Shown here: in pieces, positions 35,887 to 44,767 of the stretch
Layout: every line of letters starts with the position of its first letter
Numbering within the stretch: position 1 is the first letter of the stretch
From: Urmitella timonensis
Lineage (GTDB): Bacteria > Actinomycetota > Actinomycetes > Actinomycetales > Actinomycetaceae
Direction: 5' to 3'
NCBI GenBank assembly: GCA_900120415.1
Contig: FQLW01000006.1
Location: 1,224,464-1,288,463, forward strand
DNA length: 64,000 nt
Position numbers and translations under genes: made by a program
Notes under the pieces: model-generated
Seen by the model: the letters and a program-made list of their open reading frames with translations, nothing else
Database searches by the model: none
What the model was told of the DNA's origin: nothing

Positions 35887-36006
35887 GGAGGGTCGTTCGC
35901 TCGCTGGAGGGTGATAACGTCGCTGGAGGGTGATTCTACGAAACCTTACCAGCAGTTTTAATCAATCCCCCGACCATTCCACCCTCCTAAGACAGTTCCG
36001 CCCTCC
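35887..36006. repeat. GGAGGG box array with 19-bp pitch between nrdE and nrdF
   Basis: GGAGGG occurs at 35887, 35906 and 35925, and CCCTCC at 35982 and 36001. Every neighbouring same-strand pair starts exactly 19 bp apart. GGAGGGTGATAACGTC at 35906 also occurs at 42001 in another repeat cluster. The DNA between boxes is otherwise unlike the four-box module, so the pitch itself seems conserved. Confidence 0.6.
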
Positions 36007-36053
36007 TAAAACCGACCCCAGCAGAGTATTTTTCCCTACTGATTCAAAACACA

Positions 36054-36081
36054 GGGCTAATGCCCGAATGGGCATTAGCCC
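36054..36081 (+). terminator. Hairpin downstream of nrdE
   Basis: GGGCTAATGCCC and GGGCATTAGCCC form a perfect 12-bp stem with loop GAAT. CAAAACACAAG, not a U-tract, follows. It is the likely 3' end of nrdHIE mRNA. Confidence 0.6.
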
Positions 36082-36130
36082 AAAACACAAGCAATCGTTA
36101 GAACAGAAAGATACTTTATAAACGAACAGA

Positions 36131-36177
36131 TAGTTGCGGGTGGGGAAGAAAAACTAAATCTTCCCCACCCGCAACTA
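36131..36177 (-). terminator. Strong terminator hairpin downstream of nrdF
   Basis: A perfect 19-bp stem (TAGTTGCGGGTGGGGAAGA with its complement at 36159-36177) has a 9-nt A-rich loop. Read on the reverse strand it lies 37 bp after the nrdF stop and is followed by TCTGTTCGTTTAT. It may also stop read-through from nrdE. Confidence 0.8.
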
Positions 36178-36213
36178 TTAACTATTGGGTAATCGCAGCT
36201 GCGCCCTAAAGAA

Positions 36214-37200
<987 letters not shown>

Positions 37201-37304
37201 TCATCCTCTGAAATAACCGCGCAGCCGCTTCCAAAAATCGGAAAACAGCTGAGGATACTAGCTAGTCTACAAGGCAAATCTTTGCCCGGCTAGAATAGGT
37301 AACT

Positions 37305-39035
37305 ATGCGCGAGGCAGATGAACTTATCAAGAAAACAAAATCGCTAGATGGGCGCTCCTATGGGGGCTATAAACAGCTGATTGGGCAATGGAGTTTCGGG
37401 GATTTCACTTTCTGTATTGACCGGGTGCAGTCCGACCCCTTTGCCCCGCCCTCAGCCTGTCGGGTGCTGGTTCCGCTAGAAACCGCCGAAATTCCCCCAG
37501 AAATGGTTGAGGACAAGCTAGGTCGAACAGCAACCGCCGACTTTTTGGCGCGTCGCGCCCGCAAAATCTTTGGTACAGCGCGCTCACACGGAAAAACAGG
37601 CTCAGAGCTGAGGATTGCGCCAGTCGGGCAGGAAATCTTGCAGCGCTCCTCAGTTACCATAAATGCGCAAGGAATAGAGCTGCGCCTACAGGTTCCTTTC
37701 CCGGCAGCGGGGCGGCGGATTCTCGGTCACAACTTTGCACGTTTCCTCGACTATGACCTTTGTGAACTGATTTACAAGGTCGTATGTTTTGGGGAGGACG
37801 ACGGCCCCGATATAGCCGACCTCACCCGCCATATTCACACCCTCAAAGACCATGTGGCGTTGCAAAATATTCTTCATGAGCGTGGCTGGGTGGCTTTCGT
37901 TGCTGATGGGGCGCTACTGGCTCGGGCTTCCGGCATTAGCGATTTACCCATGAAGAATGCGGTTCCTTTCTGCCTTCCTGCGGTGCTAGGTGAGGACGCG
38001 CCCTCGTCTCTGGTGCAAACTGTAGAGCTGCCCTATAGCGGGAAAATATCCGGAATGGCAATACCCAAAGGAATCACGGTGATTGTAGGGGGTGGCTATC
38101 ACGGTAAATCTACCTTGCTAGAAGCCTTGGAGCGTTCGGTGTATCCCCATATTCCTGGGGATGGGCGCGAACTGGTAGCCACTTTGCCCGATGCGGTTAA
38201 GGTACGTGCCGAGGACGGGCGGGCGATAACTGGCACCGATATTTCTTTATTTATCGGATCTCTTCCGGGGGGAAGTGATACGCGGCAGTTTGTTACGGAA
38301 AATGCCTCGGGATCAACCTCCCAGGCAGCGGCGATTACCGAAGCAATAGAGTGTGGAGTGCGGGCGCTGTTGATTGACGAAGATACCTCGGCCACCAACC
38401 TGCTATTACGTGATAGTCGAATGCGGAAGCTAGTGCGCACAGAGCCAATTATTCCGCTTGTTGATCGGGTGGGAGGTATTCGGGATGAACTGGAAGTCTC
38501 CACGATTATGGTGATGGGTGGCTCGGGAGATTTCCTGGATTTAGCCGACCAGGTGTTATTGCTTGAGAATTATCTGCCCTACGATGCCACAGCCAGGGCG
38601 CGGGAAGTGAACGGGGCAGAAGACGCGGCAAGCAGTACGGATAGTGCAGCCCCCGAGTGGCCGCAGGTGGCAGTGCGCAAACGTCTCCTGCTATCCTGCC
38701 CGCCTCCACCTGCGGGGCGGCGCGAAAAAACTCGCGCGGAAGGCACCGCCACTTTGCGTCTTAACCGGGAAGAAATCGATATTTCCGTCCTCGCCCAAGT
38801 AGTTGATCCCGGACAAGCAGAAGCTATTGCCTATGCGGTCCGGGCTTTAGTCACCAGTGCTAACGGCAAAGAAACCATCGCAGACGCTTGTCACCGCTTC
38901 GCAGCCGAATTTGACTCCTCCAGTTGGCAGGCTTTTGCTGCTGGACGCTACCCGGCATTCTTAGCCGAGCCGCGCCTCCAAGATGTTTTCGCGGCGCTTT
39001 GCCGTTACCGACACCTAAAAGCCCACTCCGCCTAA
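37305..39035 (+). CDS. Predicted ABC-class ATPase (COG3044/PF09818 type)
   Basis: The 576-residue protein has the family's N-terminal region (YGGYKQLIGQWSFGDFTFCIDRVQSDPFAPPS). The ATPase core follows: Walker A GGGYHGKSTLLEAL, signature-like region SGSTSQAAAITEAIE, Walker B ALLIDEDTSATNLLLRD, and VMGGSGDFLDLADQVLLLENY. It has no membrane segments. The biochemical role of this ABC subfamily is poorly known; nucleic-acid binding has been proposed for a relative. It diverges from nrdF over 116 bp and is followed by repeats. Confidence 0.85.
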   Translation: MREADELIKKTKSLDGRSYGGYKQLIGQWSFGDFTFCIDRVQSDPFAPPSACRVLVPLETAEIPPEMVEDKLGRTATADFLARRARKIFGTARSHGKTGSELRIAPVGQEILQRSSVTINAQGIELRLQVPFPAAGRRILGHNFARFLDYDLCELIYKVVCFGEDDGPDIADLTRHIHTLKDHVALQNILHERGWVAFVADGALLARASGISDLPMKNAVPFCLPAVLGEDAPSSLVQTVELPYSGKISGMAIPKGITVIVGGGYHGKSTLLEALERSVYPHIPGDGRELVATLPDAVKVRAEDGRAITGTDISLFIGSLPGGSDTRQFVTENASGSTSQAAAITEAIECGVRALLIDEDTSATNLLLRDSRMRKLVRTEPIIPLVDRVGGIRDELEVSTIMVMGGSGDFLDLADQVLLLENYLPYDATARAREVNGAEDAASSTDSAAPEWPQVAVRKRLLLSCPPPPAGRREKTRAEGTATLRLNREEIDISVLAQVVDPGQAEAIAYAVRALVTSANGKETIADACHRFAAEFDSSSWQAFAAGRYPAFLAEPRLQDVFAALCRYRHLKAHSA

Positions 39036-39039
39036 GTCG

Positions 39040-39590
39040 CGCTACATTTTCGCCCTCCCGGTGCGGTTGCGCCCTCCCGAGATGGGAATTGTGGTCGGTA
39101 TTGGGGCGGTTTGCCGGTATTGGGAGGGTGATTTTGTCTTGGGAGGGTGAAAATGCCAAAGCTTTTCGGATTTCGGGGCGCGAGACACAAATCGTCCTCG
39201 CCCTTGTCGTTGGTTGCTGCCTGTTGCGCCTCGGTGCGGGGGAAAGTTTGTCCTCCTGCCCAAGAAATTCGGAAAACGTGGCGGCGTTTTCCGAATTCTT
39301 ATGCCCACCGCACCCACTCGGACGAAACTTTGCCCCGTAGTTCCTGGCGTTACTCCCACATCTTTTACTGTCCGCGCCCTTTTTGGTGACGTTTTGACCC
39401 TCCCGGTGCAGTTGCGCCCTCCCGAGATGGGAATTTTGGTCGCTATTGGGGCGGTTTGCCGGTATTGGGAGGGTGGAAATGCCAAAGCTTTTCGGATTTC
39501 GGGGCGCGAGGTAAAAACCGCCCCCGCATTTCCGACCGGTCGCGCGCCCGCCTGTCGGGGGAAACTTTCCTCTGCGTCTAGTACCGTCTA
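39040..39590. repeat. Intergenic repeat cluster 5: two four-box modules around a two-stem element
   Basis: Four-box module A has CCCTCCC at 39053 and 39072 and GGGAGGG at 39122 and 39141. Module B has 39398, 39417 and 39467, with the last box lost. Between them lies a two-stem element (39237-39337) with arms CGGGGGAAAGTTTG and CGAAACTTTGCCCCG and inner hairpin 39262-39300. After both modules the same right half of another element is fused (GAAAATGCCAAAGCTTTTCGG, CGGGGCGCGAG), so the joints fall at GAAAA. No gene supported. Confidence 0.85.
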
Positions 39591-39702
39591 ATCGCCCTCT
39601 GGGGAAACTAATGGAAGAGAGGTAGGTGAGCGCGCTTAACTGCATGAGGGAAAATGCGCATAAAATCAAGGCAGACAAAACAGGTTAGCGTAAGGGAAAG
39701 TA

Positions 39703-41184
39703 ATGACGAATAAACCAGCAGATATTGATGAAATCATACAAAGTCATTCGGGTGGATTACAACGTAACCTGTCTAATCGGCACATCCAGTTAATCGCGAT
39801 TGGTGGGGCAATCGGAACCGGATTATTTATGGGATCCGGGCGCACTATCCACCTCGCCGGTCCGTCAGTTCTCTTGGTCTACACCATTATTGGTGCGGTA
39901 CTCTACCTGGTAATGCGGTGTATGGGCGAACTGTTGCTTTCCAACCAAAAATACGGAACTTTCGCTGATTTCGTCACCGACCTGCTAGGTCCGACCGCAG
40001 GATTCGTAGTGGGGTGGACATACTGGCTATGTTGGATTGTGACCGGAACAGCGGAAGTGATAGCTATCGCCGGTTATTTTAGTTTCTGGTGGCCACATCT
40101 ACCACAATGGATACCAGCAATTTTGACGGTAGTGCTCCTGTTTTCCCTAAATGCCATGACTGTAAAAGCATTCGGAGAAACCGAATTTTGGTTTTCGATG
40201 ATAAAAATAGTGGCCATAATTGCGTTAATCTGTTGCGGAGCGGTAATGGTTATAGTGGGATTTACCTCCCCAGATGGGCAACGCGCTACTTTGACCAACC
40301 TGTGGTCACATCCAGGCGTTAGTGGCAGCGCCATCTTTCCCAACGGCTTCACCGGATTCTTAGGCGGATTCCAACTAGCTATTTTTAGTTTCGTAGGAAT
40401 CGAGCTGGTAGGCACTACCGCTGCCGAAACTAAAGATCCCGAAAAATCATTACCGAAAGCTATCAACTCCATTCCGATTCGGGTACTACTGTTCTATGTG
40501 TTCGCGTTAGCAGCGATAATGTCGGTAACTCCCTGGGACTCTCTTAACCCTGAAACTTCACCCTTTGTTGGATTGTTTTCGCTAGTAGGGCTAGTTTTTG
40601 CTGCCTCTTTGGTGAATCTAGTAGTAATGACCTCCGCAGCTTCATCGTGTAATTCCGGGGTTTACTCGACTTCCCGCATGATGTACGCCATGGCTTTACG
40701 TAGCGACGCCCCCCGGGTTTTCCGTAACCTTTCCCGGCGTTCAGTGCCCTTAAACGCCCTGATAGTAACCTGTTTATTCCTGCTTACATCCATCGCCTTA
40801 ATGGCGGTAGGGGGAACCGTCATGGAAGCTTTCACCCTGGTTACATCGGTAGCTTCCGTGTTGTTTATGTTCGTATGGGTAATGATTGTCGCATCCTATG
40901 TGGAGTATCGCCGTCGCTTGCCTCATCTGCATCGTAAATCGATTTTCGCCATGCCCGGCGGATTGTTCTCAGTAGTCGTAATCAGCGCTTTTATCCTGGG
41001 AATGGTGTTCGTACTCGCCCTAGATAAATCTACCCTGTATGCCATGCTAGCGAGTGTCGTCTGGATTGTAGTGATTACTGCCGTGTCGTTCCTAATGCGA
41101 CGCATCCCCCGTAATGCCAAAATTCAAGCCGAATTTGCTGCCCGTCGTCGTCGGGAACTTTCCCTCGCCAAGCAGCAGCGTTAA
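39703..41184 (+). CDS. APC-family amino acid permease, similar to D-serine/D-alanine/glycine transporter CycA
   Basis: The 493-residue permease with about 12 helices has the amino-acid transporter signature QLIAIGGAIGTGLFMGSGRTIHLAGPS, GELLLSNQKYGTFADF, SFVGIELVGTTAAETKDPEKSLPKAINSIPIRVLLFY and SSCNSGVYSTSRMMYAMA. The last of these matches CycA-type transporters. It imports a small neutral amino acid by proton symport; the exact substrate is inferred. AAGGGAAAGTA precedes the ATG. Single-gene unit between two repeat clusters. Confidence 0.88.
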   Translation: MTNKPADIDEIIQSHSGGLQRNLSNRHIQLIAIGGAIGTGLFMGSGRTIHLAGPSVLLVYTIIGAVLYLVMRCMGELLLSNQKYGTFADFVTDLLGPTAGFVVGWTYWLCWIVTGTAEVIAIAGYFSFWWPHLPQWIPAILTVVLLFSLNAMTVKAFGETEFWFSMIKIVAIIALICCGAVMVIVGFTSPDGQRATLTNLWSHPGVSGSAIFPNGFTGFLGGFQLAIFSFVGIELVGTTAAETKDPEKSLPKAINSIPIRVLLFYVFALAAIMSVTPWDSLNPETSPFVGLFSLVGLVFAASLVNLVVMTSAASSCNSGVYSTSRMMYAMALRSDAPRVFRNLSRRSVPLNALIVTCLFLLTSIALMAVGGTVMEAFTLVTSVASVLFMFVWVMIVASYVEYRRRLPHLHRKSIFAMPGGLFSVVVISAFILGMVFVLALDKSTLYAMLASVVWIVVITAVSFLMRRIPRNAKIQAEFAARRRRELSLAKQQR

Positions 41185-41189
41185 TGGTT

Positions 41190-42030
41190 TAGCTTTGCTG
41201 CCATCTGGCTGCTAAAAGCACTCCGAGGGCTCCGTGACCGGCTTTGTAAGGGCGATGCGGGGAGGAGGTTTTTGCCTCGCGCCCCGAAATCCGTGAAAAG
41301 TGCTTTGCATTTTCACGGATTTAACGCCCTAAAATTTACCGAAATTTAGATTTATTACCAGGTATCCGATTCTAGGGAATCTTGGTGGCTTGGGTGTCTA
41401 CCCTTCGGCATAAAACTGCTACCTGCGTCTGCTTGGAAGAAACTTTCCTCCTGCTTTTCCTGTACTTAAACCCATATCTTTTACCGGCCGCGCCTTTGCG
41501 TGTTTGGAAGTTGTGGGTGCGGGGGAAAGTTTGTCCTCCTGCCCAAGAATTTGGAAAACGTGGCGGCGTTTTCCAAATTCTTATGCCCACCGCACCTACT
41601 CGGATCAAACTTTCCCCCCGCTCTTCCTGTCATTACTCCCACATATTTAGCGTCTGAGGCCTTGATGTTCCGAAATCCTGCCTTCGGCATAAAATTGCGC
41701 CCCGCATCTGCCTGGTTGAAACTTTTCCCCTGCTTTTCCTGTCATTACTTTCACTTCTCTCGCAGGTCGCACCCCTTTTTGGTGACGTTTTGACCCTCCC
41801 GGTGCAGTTGCGCCCTCCCGAGATGGGAATTGAGGTCGATATTGGAGCGGTTTGGCGGTATTGGGAGGGTGGTTTTGTCTTGGGAGGGTGAAAACGGCGC
41901 ACATTCCTGAAATCAGGAGGGCGGAAAAGTTGCTCAGGTGAGCGTGGTTGCCTGGTTATATGCCTAGAAGTTGTAGATGCGGGAGGGTGGTTTTGTCTTG
42001 GGAGGGTGATAACGTCACGCGAACTTTGGT
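41190..42030. repeat. Intergenic repeat cluster 6: two two-stem elements and a four-box module
   Basis: The 870-bp gap holds no gene. A TAAAAGCACTCCG motif and GGGGAGGAGG arm precede an inner hairpin with a perfect 13-bp stem, AAATCCGTGAAAA (41287-41299/41310-41322). A complete element lies at 41520-41620: arms CGGGGGAAAGTTTG and CAAACTTTCCCCCCG, with a perfect 16-bp inner stem AAGAATTTGGAAAACG. The four-box module sits at 41794, 41813, 41863 and 41882. A further half module has boxes at 41981 and 42000. Confidence 0.85.
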
Positions 42031-42056
42031 ATGGGTTACGCCTTTAGAGGGAATAT

Positions 42057-42536
42057 CTAGGAGAGACTGGAGAGGGCCTGCAGCATTACCGGAGTTACTC
42101 GCTCAATTACTTCCAAAGTATCGGCGAACTCTCGCGCCCCACCATACCAAGGATCTGGAACTTCCATATCACCCGGAGCGCCTTCGGGGTCAAACTCGCG
42201 GTATAGACGGACTTTGCTTTCATCAGCTCCCCAGCGTTGCGCCATACGAGTTAGGGCGCGCTGATGCCCGCTGGTCATAGCTAAGAGTAGGTCAAAATCT
42301 TCAAAATCACTAGGTTGTATCTGGCGGGCATAATGGGTAGGAACTAGCCAACCATGCTCTTCTAAGATTTGAATCGCGCGATAATCTGGCAGGTTACCAT
42401 GCTCCTCATCGGATACCCCCGCCGAATCAAAGAACAGGTTATCAAGCATTTCTTCTTCGCTCTTTTGGGTTGCTACGGCTTGTGCCATTACTGACCGACA
42501 GATGTTTCCAGTACAAACGAATAGTATTTTAGTCAT
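42057..42536 (-). CDS. Low-molecular-weight protein tyrosine phosphatase
   Basis: The 159-residue enzyme has the phosphate loop CTGNICRS (nucleophile C8, R14) at the N-terminus and the general acid in VPDPWYGGAREF. It removes phosphate from protein tyrosines; in actinobacteria relatives act on wall, polysaccharide or host targets. No tyrosine kinase gene is adjacent. The ATG has AAAGGATTTAAG upstream on the reverse strand. The 268-bp gap to the next gene contains only a short TATCTTTA tandem repeat (42633-42648). Confidence 0.92.
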   Translation of the reverse strand: MTKILFVCTGNICRSVMAQAVATQKSEEEMLDNLFFDSAGVSDEEHGNLPDYRAIQILEEHGWLVPTHYARQIQPSDFEDFDLLLAMTSGHQRALTRMAQRWGADESKVRLYREFDPEGAPGDMEVPDPWYGGAREFADTLEVIERVTPVMLQALSSLS

Positions 42537-42805
42537 CTTAAATCCTTTCGCCGGTGAGTTTGGTAGCCCTGATTCCCTGAATCCTGGCGTAACGAGTGCG
42601 TATGTAAGGGGATATCCGCTCCGCTATTTTCATATCTTTATATCTTTATATTTATGGGCAGGTAAAATCGGAGATTAATGCCCAACATTGGAGCTCTTTT
42701 TTCGTAAATAGTATTTAGCCTGTTGATAGCAGAACAGCGATGAAGTGGCAGAAAAATATTAGCCACAGTTTCAAAATCTTGCCTAAAGATGACTAGGCTA
42801 GTTCC

Positions 42806-43336
42806 ATGGAAGATAACACCAATAGAGAAGTTCTTACCTGGCAAGGATTCGGGGACGCTACCCGCCAAATCGCGCAAAATATAGTTGATTCCGGATGGAT
42901 GCCTGAGCTGGTGGTGGCAGTTGCGCGTGGCGGTTTACTTCCTGCCGGGGCGCTGTCATATGCGTTAGGGCTAAAAGCTATCGGCACTATGAATGTAGAG
43001 TTTTATACCGATATAGAGGAAACCTTGCCCGAACCGGTGTTGATTCCTCCGTTAATGGATGTTTCCGCACTGTCTGGTAAAAAAATATTGGTTGTTGATG
43101 ACGTGGCGGATTCTGGTAAAACCCTCGATTTGGTGATGCGCCTGATTCGTGAACGTGGGCTTCCCTCGGGATCTGAGGGCGAACGGGTCGCGGTTTCTGA
43201 GGCACGCTCCGCCTGTATCTACGTAAAATCTCGGTCGATTATTAAGCCTGATTATGTGCTGAAACATACCGATAAGTGGATTAATTTCCCCTGGTCTACG
43301 CTCCCTCCTGTAAGTGGCGCGAGCCTAGGGCATTAG
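42806..43336 (+). CDS. Phosphoribosyltransferase (type I PRTase)
   Basis: The 176-residue protein has the PRPP-binding loop KILVVDDVADSGKTLDLV and the N-terminal PELVVAVARGGLLPAGALSYALG. It resembles xanthine/hypoxanthine-guanine phosphoribosyltransferases of purine salvage. The terminal KPDYVLKHTDKWINFPW is typical of the xanthine/Gpt group. The base used is inferred. Monocistronic, with a weak ribosome-binding site upstream (GGCTAG). Confidence 0.85.
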   Translation: MEDNTNREVLTWQGFGDATRQIAQNIVDSGWMPELVVAVARGGLLPAGALSYALGLKAIGTMNVEFYTDIEETLPEPVLIPPLMDVSALSGKKILVVDDVADSGKTLDLVMRLIRERGLPSGSEGERVAVSEARSACIYVKSRSIIKPDYVLKHTDKWINFPWSTLPPVSGASLGH

Positions 43337-43418
43337 AGCAAGGATTCTTGCTGCCAGGGTTTCCCTTTTACTAGGACGAGCTTCAGGTTTTGCTTTTCCC
43401 TAGCGTATAGCCCTCAGA

Positions 43419-44096
43419 TTATTCTGTCGCTACCATTCCCGCCAGGCAGCAGGGGAGAGCAGTTTCTAAGAAATGACTAGAGGGACGCACTATTTGTCCT
43501 GAAGTTGCCTGTCCGGATCGATTTATCAGGTCTGCTTGCCACAGAGCGATTACGGTGAATGCGCAATCTAGAGGGGCGACGCGTAGACGTAAACCCAAAG
43601 TTTGCAGGTATCCGGTAATTATTTGCGCTAGTTGTTCTTCAATGGCTGTTATTTCTTGACGTAGAATCGGAAAAAATTCTCTATTTCGCGCTGCGTACAC
43701 CCGTAGTTCGGTCAGTACCAGCACGAATTCGCGTTCAAAAAGCATGGTTTCAGAAATGGCTGCCGCTACCCGTGACCAATGGGAGGTTAAGAAAAAACCT
43801 GTAGAGGGGTTATCCTCCGGGGGTAAAGATGCCTTGATGAGGGCTTGTACCTGGGAAAGCTGGCGAGAAACCTGGGCAAATTCGCCGTGAATGTATTGAC
43901 GCAAAAAATCGGAAAAGGCTGAAAAATTAGAATAGAAAGCTCCGCGTGAAAAACCGGCGGCTTCACATAGGGGTTTCACCCCGGTTTTCCCTAGTCCTTC
44001 GTTGGCAAATAGTTCACGTGCCGCAGCGAATAGTTTTTCGCGTGTTAATGTCCGTCTGGCCGACACTGCCTGTGGCCTGCCTGGTGATGTTGTCAT
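43419..44096 (-). CDS. TetR family transcriptional regulator
   Basis: The 225-residue protein has an N-terminal helix-turn-helix (TREKLFAAARELFANEGLGKTGVKPLCEAAGFSRGAFYSNFSAFSDFL) and an all-helical ligand-binding part. TetR proteins usually repress a neighbour and release DNA on ligand binding. It is divergent from the SprT-like gene over 45 bp, which is the only evident neighbour target besides itself. The ligand is unknown. Confidence 0.88.
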   Translation of the reverse strand: MTTSPGRPQAVSARRTLTREKLFAAARELFANEGLGKTGVKPLCEAAGFSRGAFYSNFSAFSDFLRQYIHGEFAQVSRQLSQVQALIKASLPPEDNPSTGFFLTSHWSRVAAAISETMLFEREFVLVLTELRVYAARNREFFPILRQEITAIEEQLAQIITGYLQTLGLRLRVAPLDCAFTVIALWQADLINRSGQATSGQIVRPSSHFLETALPCCLAGMVATE

Positions 44097-44141
44097 ATTG
44101 GAGTTTGCCTCCGTTAAGATTCAGGGGAACAGCCCTAGTTT

Positions 44142-44675
44142 ATGGTTTATCTGGCTTTTCTGAAAGTAGGTAGTTTGGACGAGGTTTTACAACTGGCACG
44201 GCGCGCTCTTGATGCCTGCGGATTGCAGGATTGGGAGGTCGGGGTGGATCACGCCCGTCGTCGTGCAGGGGCGTGTCATTTTGCTGATAAACGAATCAGT
44301 TTTTCCCGCTACCTGATACCGCTTTATGACTGTGCTACTGCGCGGGAAGTCGTGTTACATGAGGTTGCTCACGCCCTGGTTGGACCGCGGGCGGGGCATG
44401 GTCGGCGCTGGCAGCAGGCAGTTAAAAATCTCGGAGGACGAGCTGAACGTACGCTACCTGCGGATGCGCCCTCCCTACCTGCGCCCTGGATAGGGGTGTG
44501 TAAAGCCGGTCATCGCGTGGAGCGTTTCCGCACTCCCACTCGGGTTTTAGCCTGTTCGAAATGTTCTCGTGACTTTAAAGCAGAGAACATTTTCACTTGG
44601 ACGTGCCGGGGTGAAAAACCTAGACATCATCCTGCTTACCTGCGAGAACTGCGAAAGATAGTTGGAAAACGATAG
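44142..44675 (+). CDS. SprT-like zinc metalloprotease domain protein
   Basis: The 177-residue protein carries VVLHEVAHALVGPRAGHGRRW, an HExxH motif with a third His, as in SprT/Spartan-like proteases. A C-terminal zinc ribbon contains ACSKCSRDFKAENIFTWTCRGEK. In eukaryotes the family cleaves DNA-protein crosslinks; the bacterial role is unclear. No convincing ribosome-binding site precedes the first ATG, so the true start may differ by a few codons. Confidence 0.82.
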   Translation: MVYLAFLKVGSLDEVLQLARRALDACGLQDWEVGVDHARRRAGACHFADKRISFSRYLIPLYDCATAREVVLHEVAHALVGPRAGHGRRWQQAVKNLGGRAERTLPADAPSLPAPWIGVCKAGHRVERFRTPTRVLACSKCSRDFKAENIFTWTCRGEKPRHHPAYLRELRKIVGKR

Positions 44676-44767
44676 GTTCAAAACAAGATAGCGCACAATA
44701 CCCACTTCACTCTGTTTAACCCTTAAACTGAATGATGAAAGTGACAGGGCTGGTTTAAAGAGGAAGT

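Noticed and set aside
39147..39389. 80-codon frame starting after GGGAGGGTGAAAATG in repeat cluster 5
   Set aside because: The GGAGG-ATG placement is a by-product of the four-box module. The frame runs through the two-stem element, and the other copies of the module give unrelated or very short frames.
42633..42654. Short TATCTTTA tandem repeat upstream of the phosphatase gene as a phase-variation tract
   Set aside because: There are only about two and a half units, too few to expect frequent slippage.
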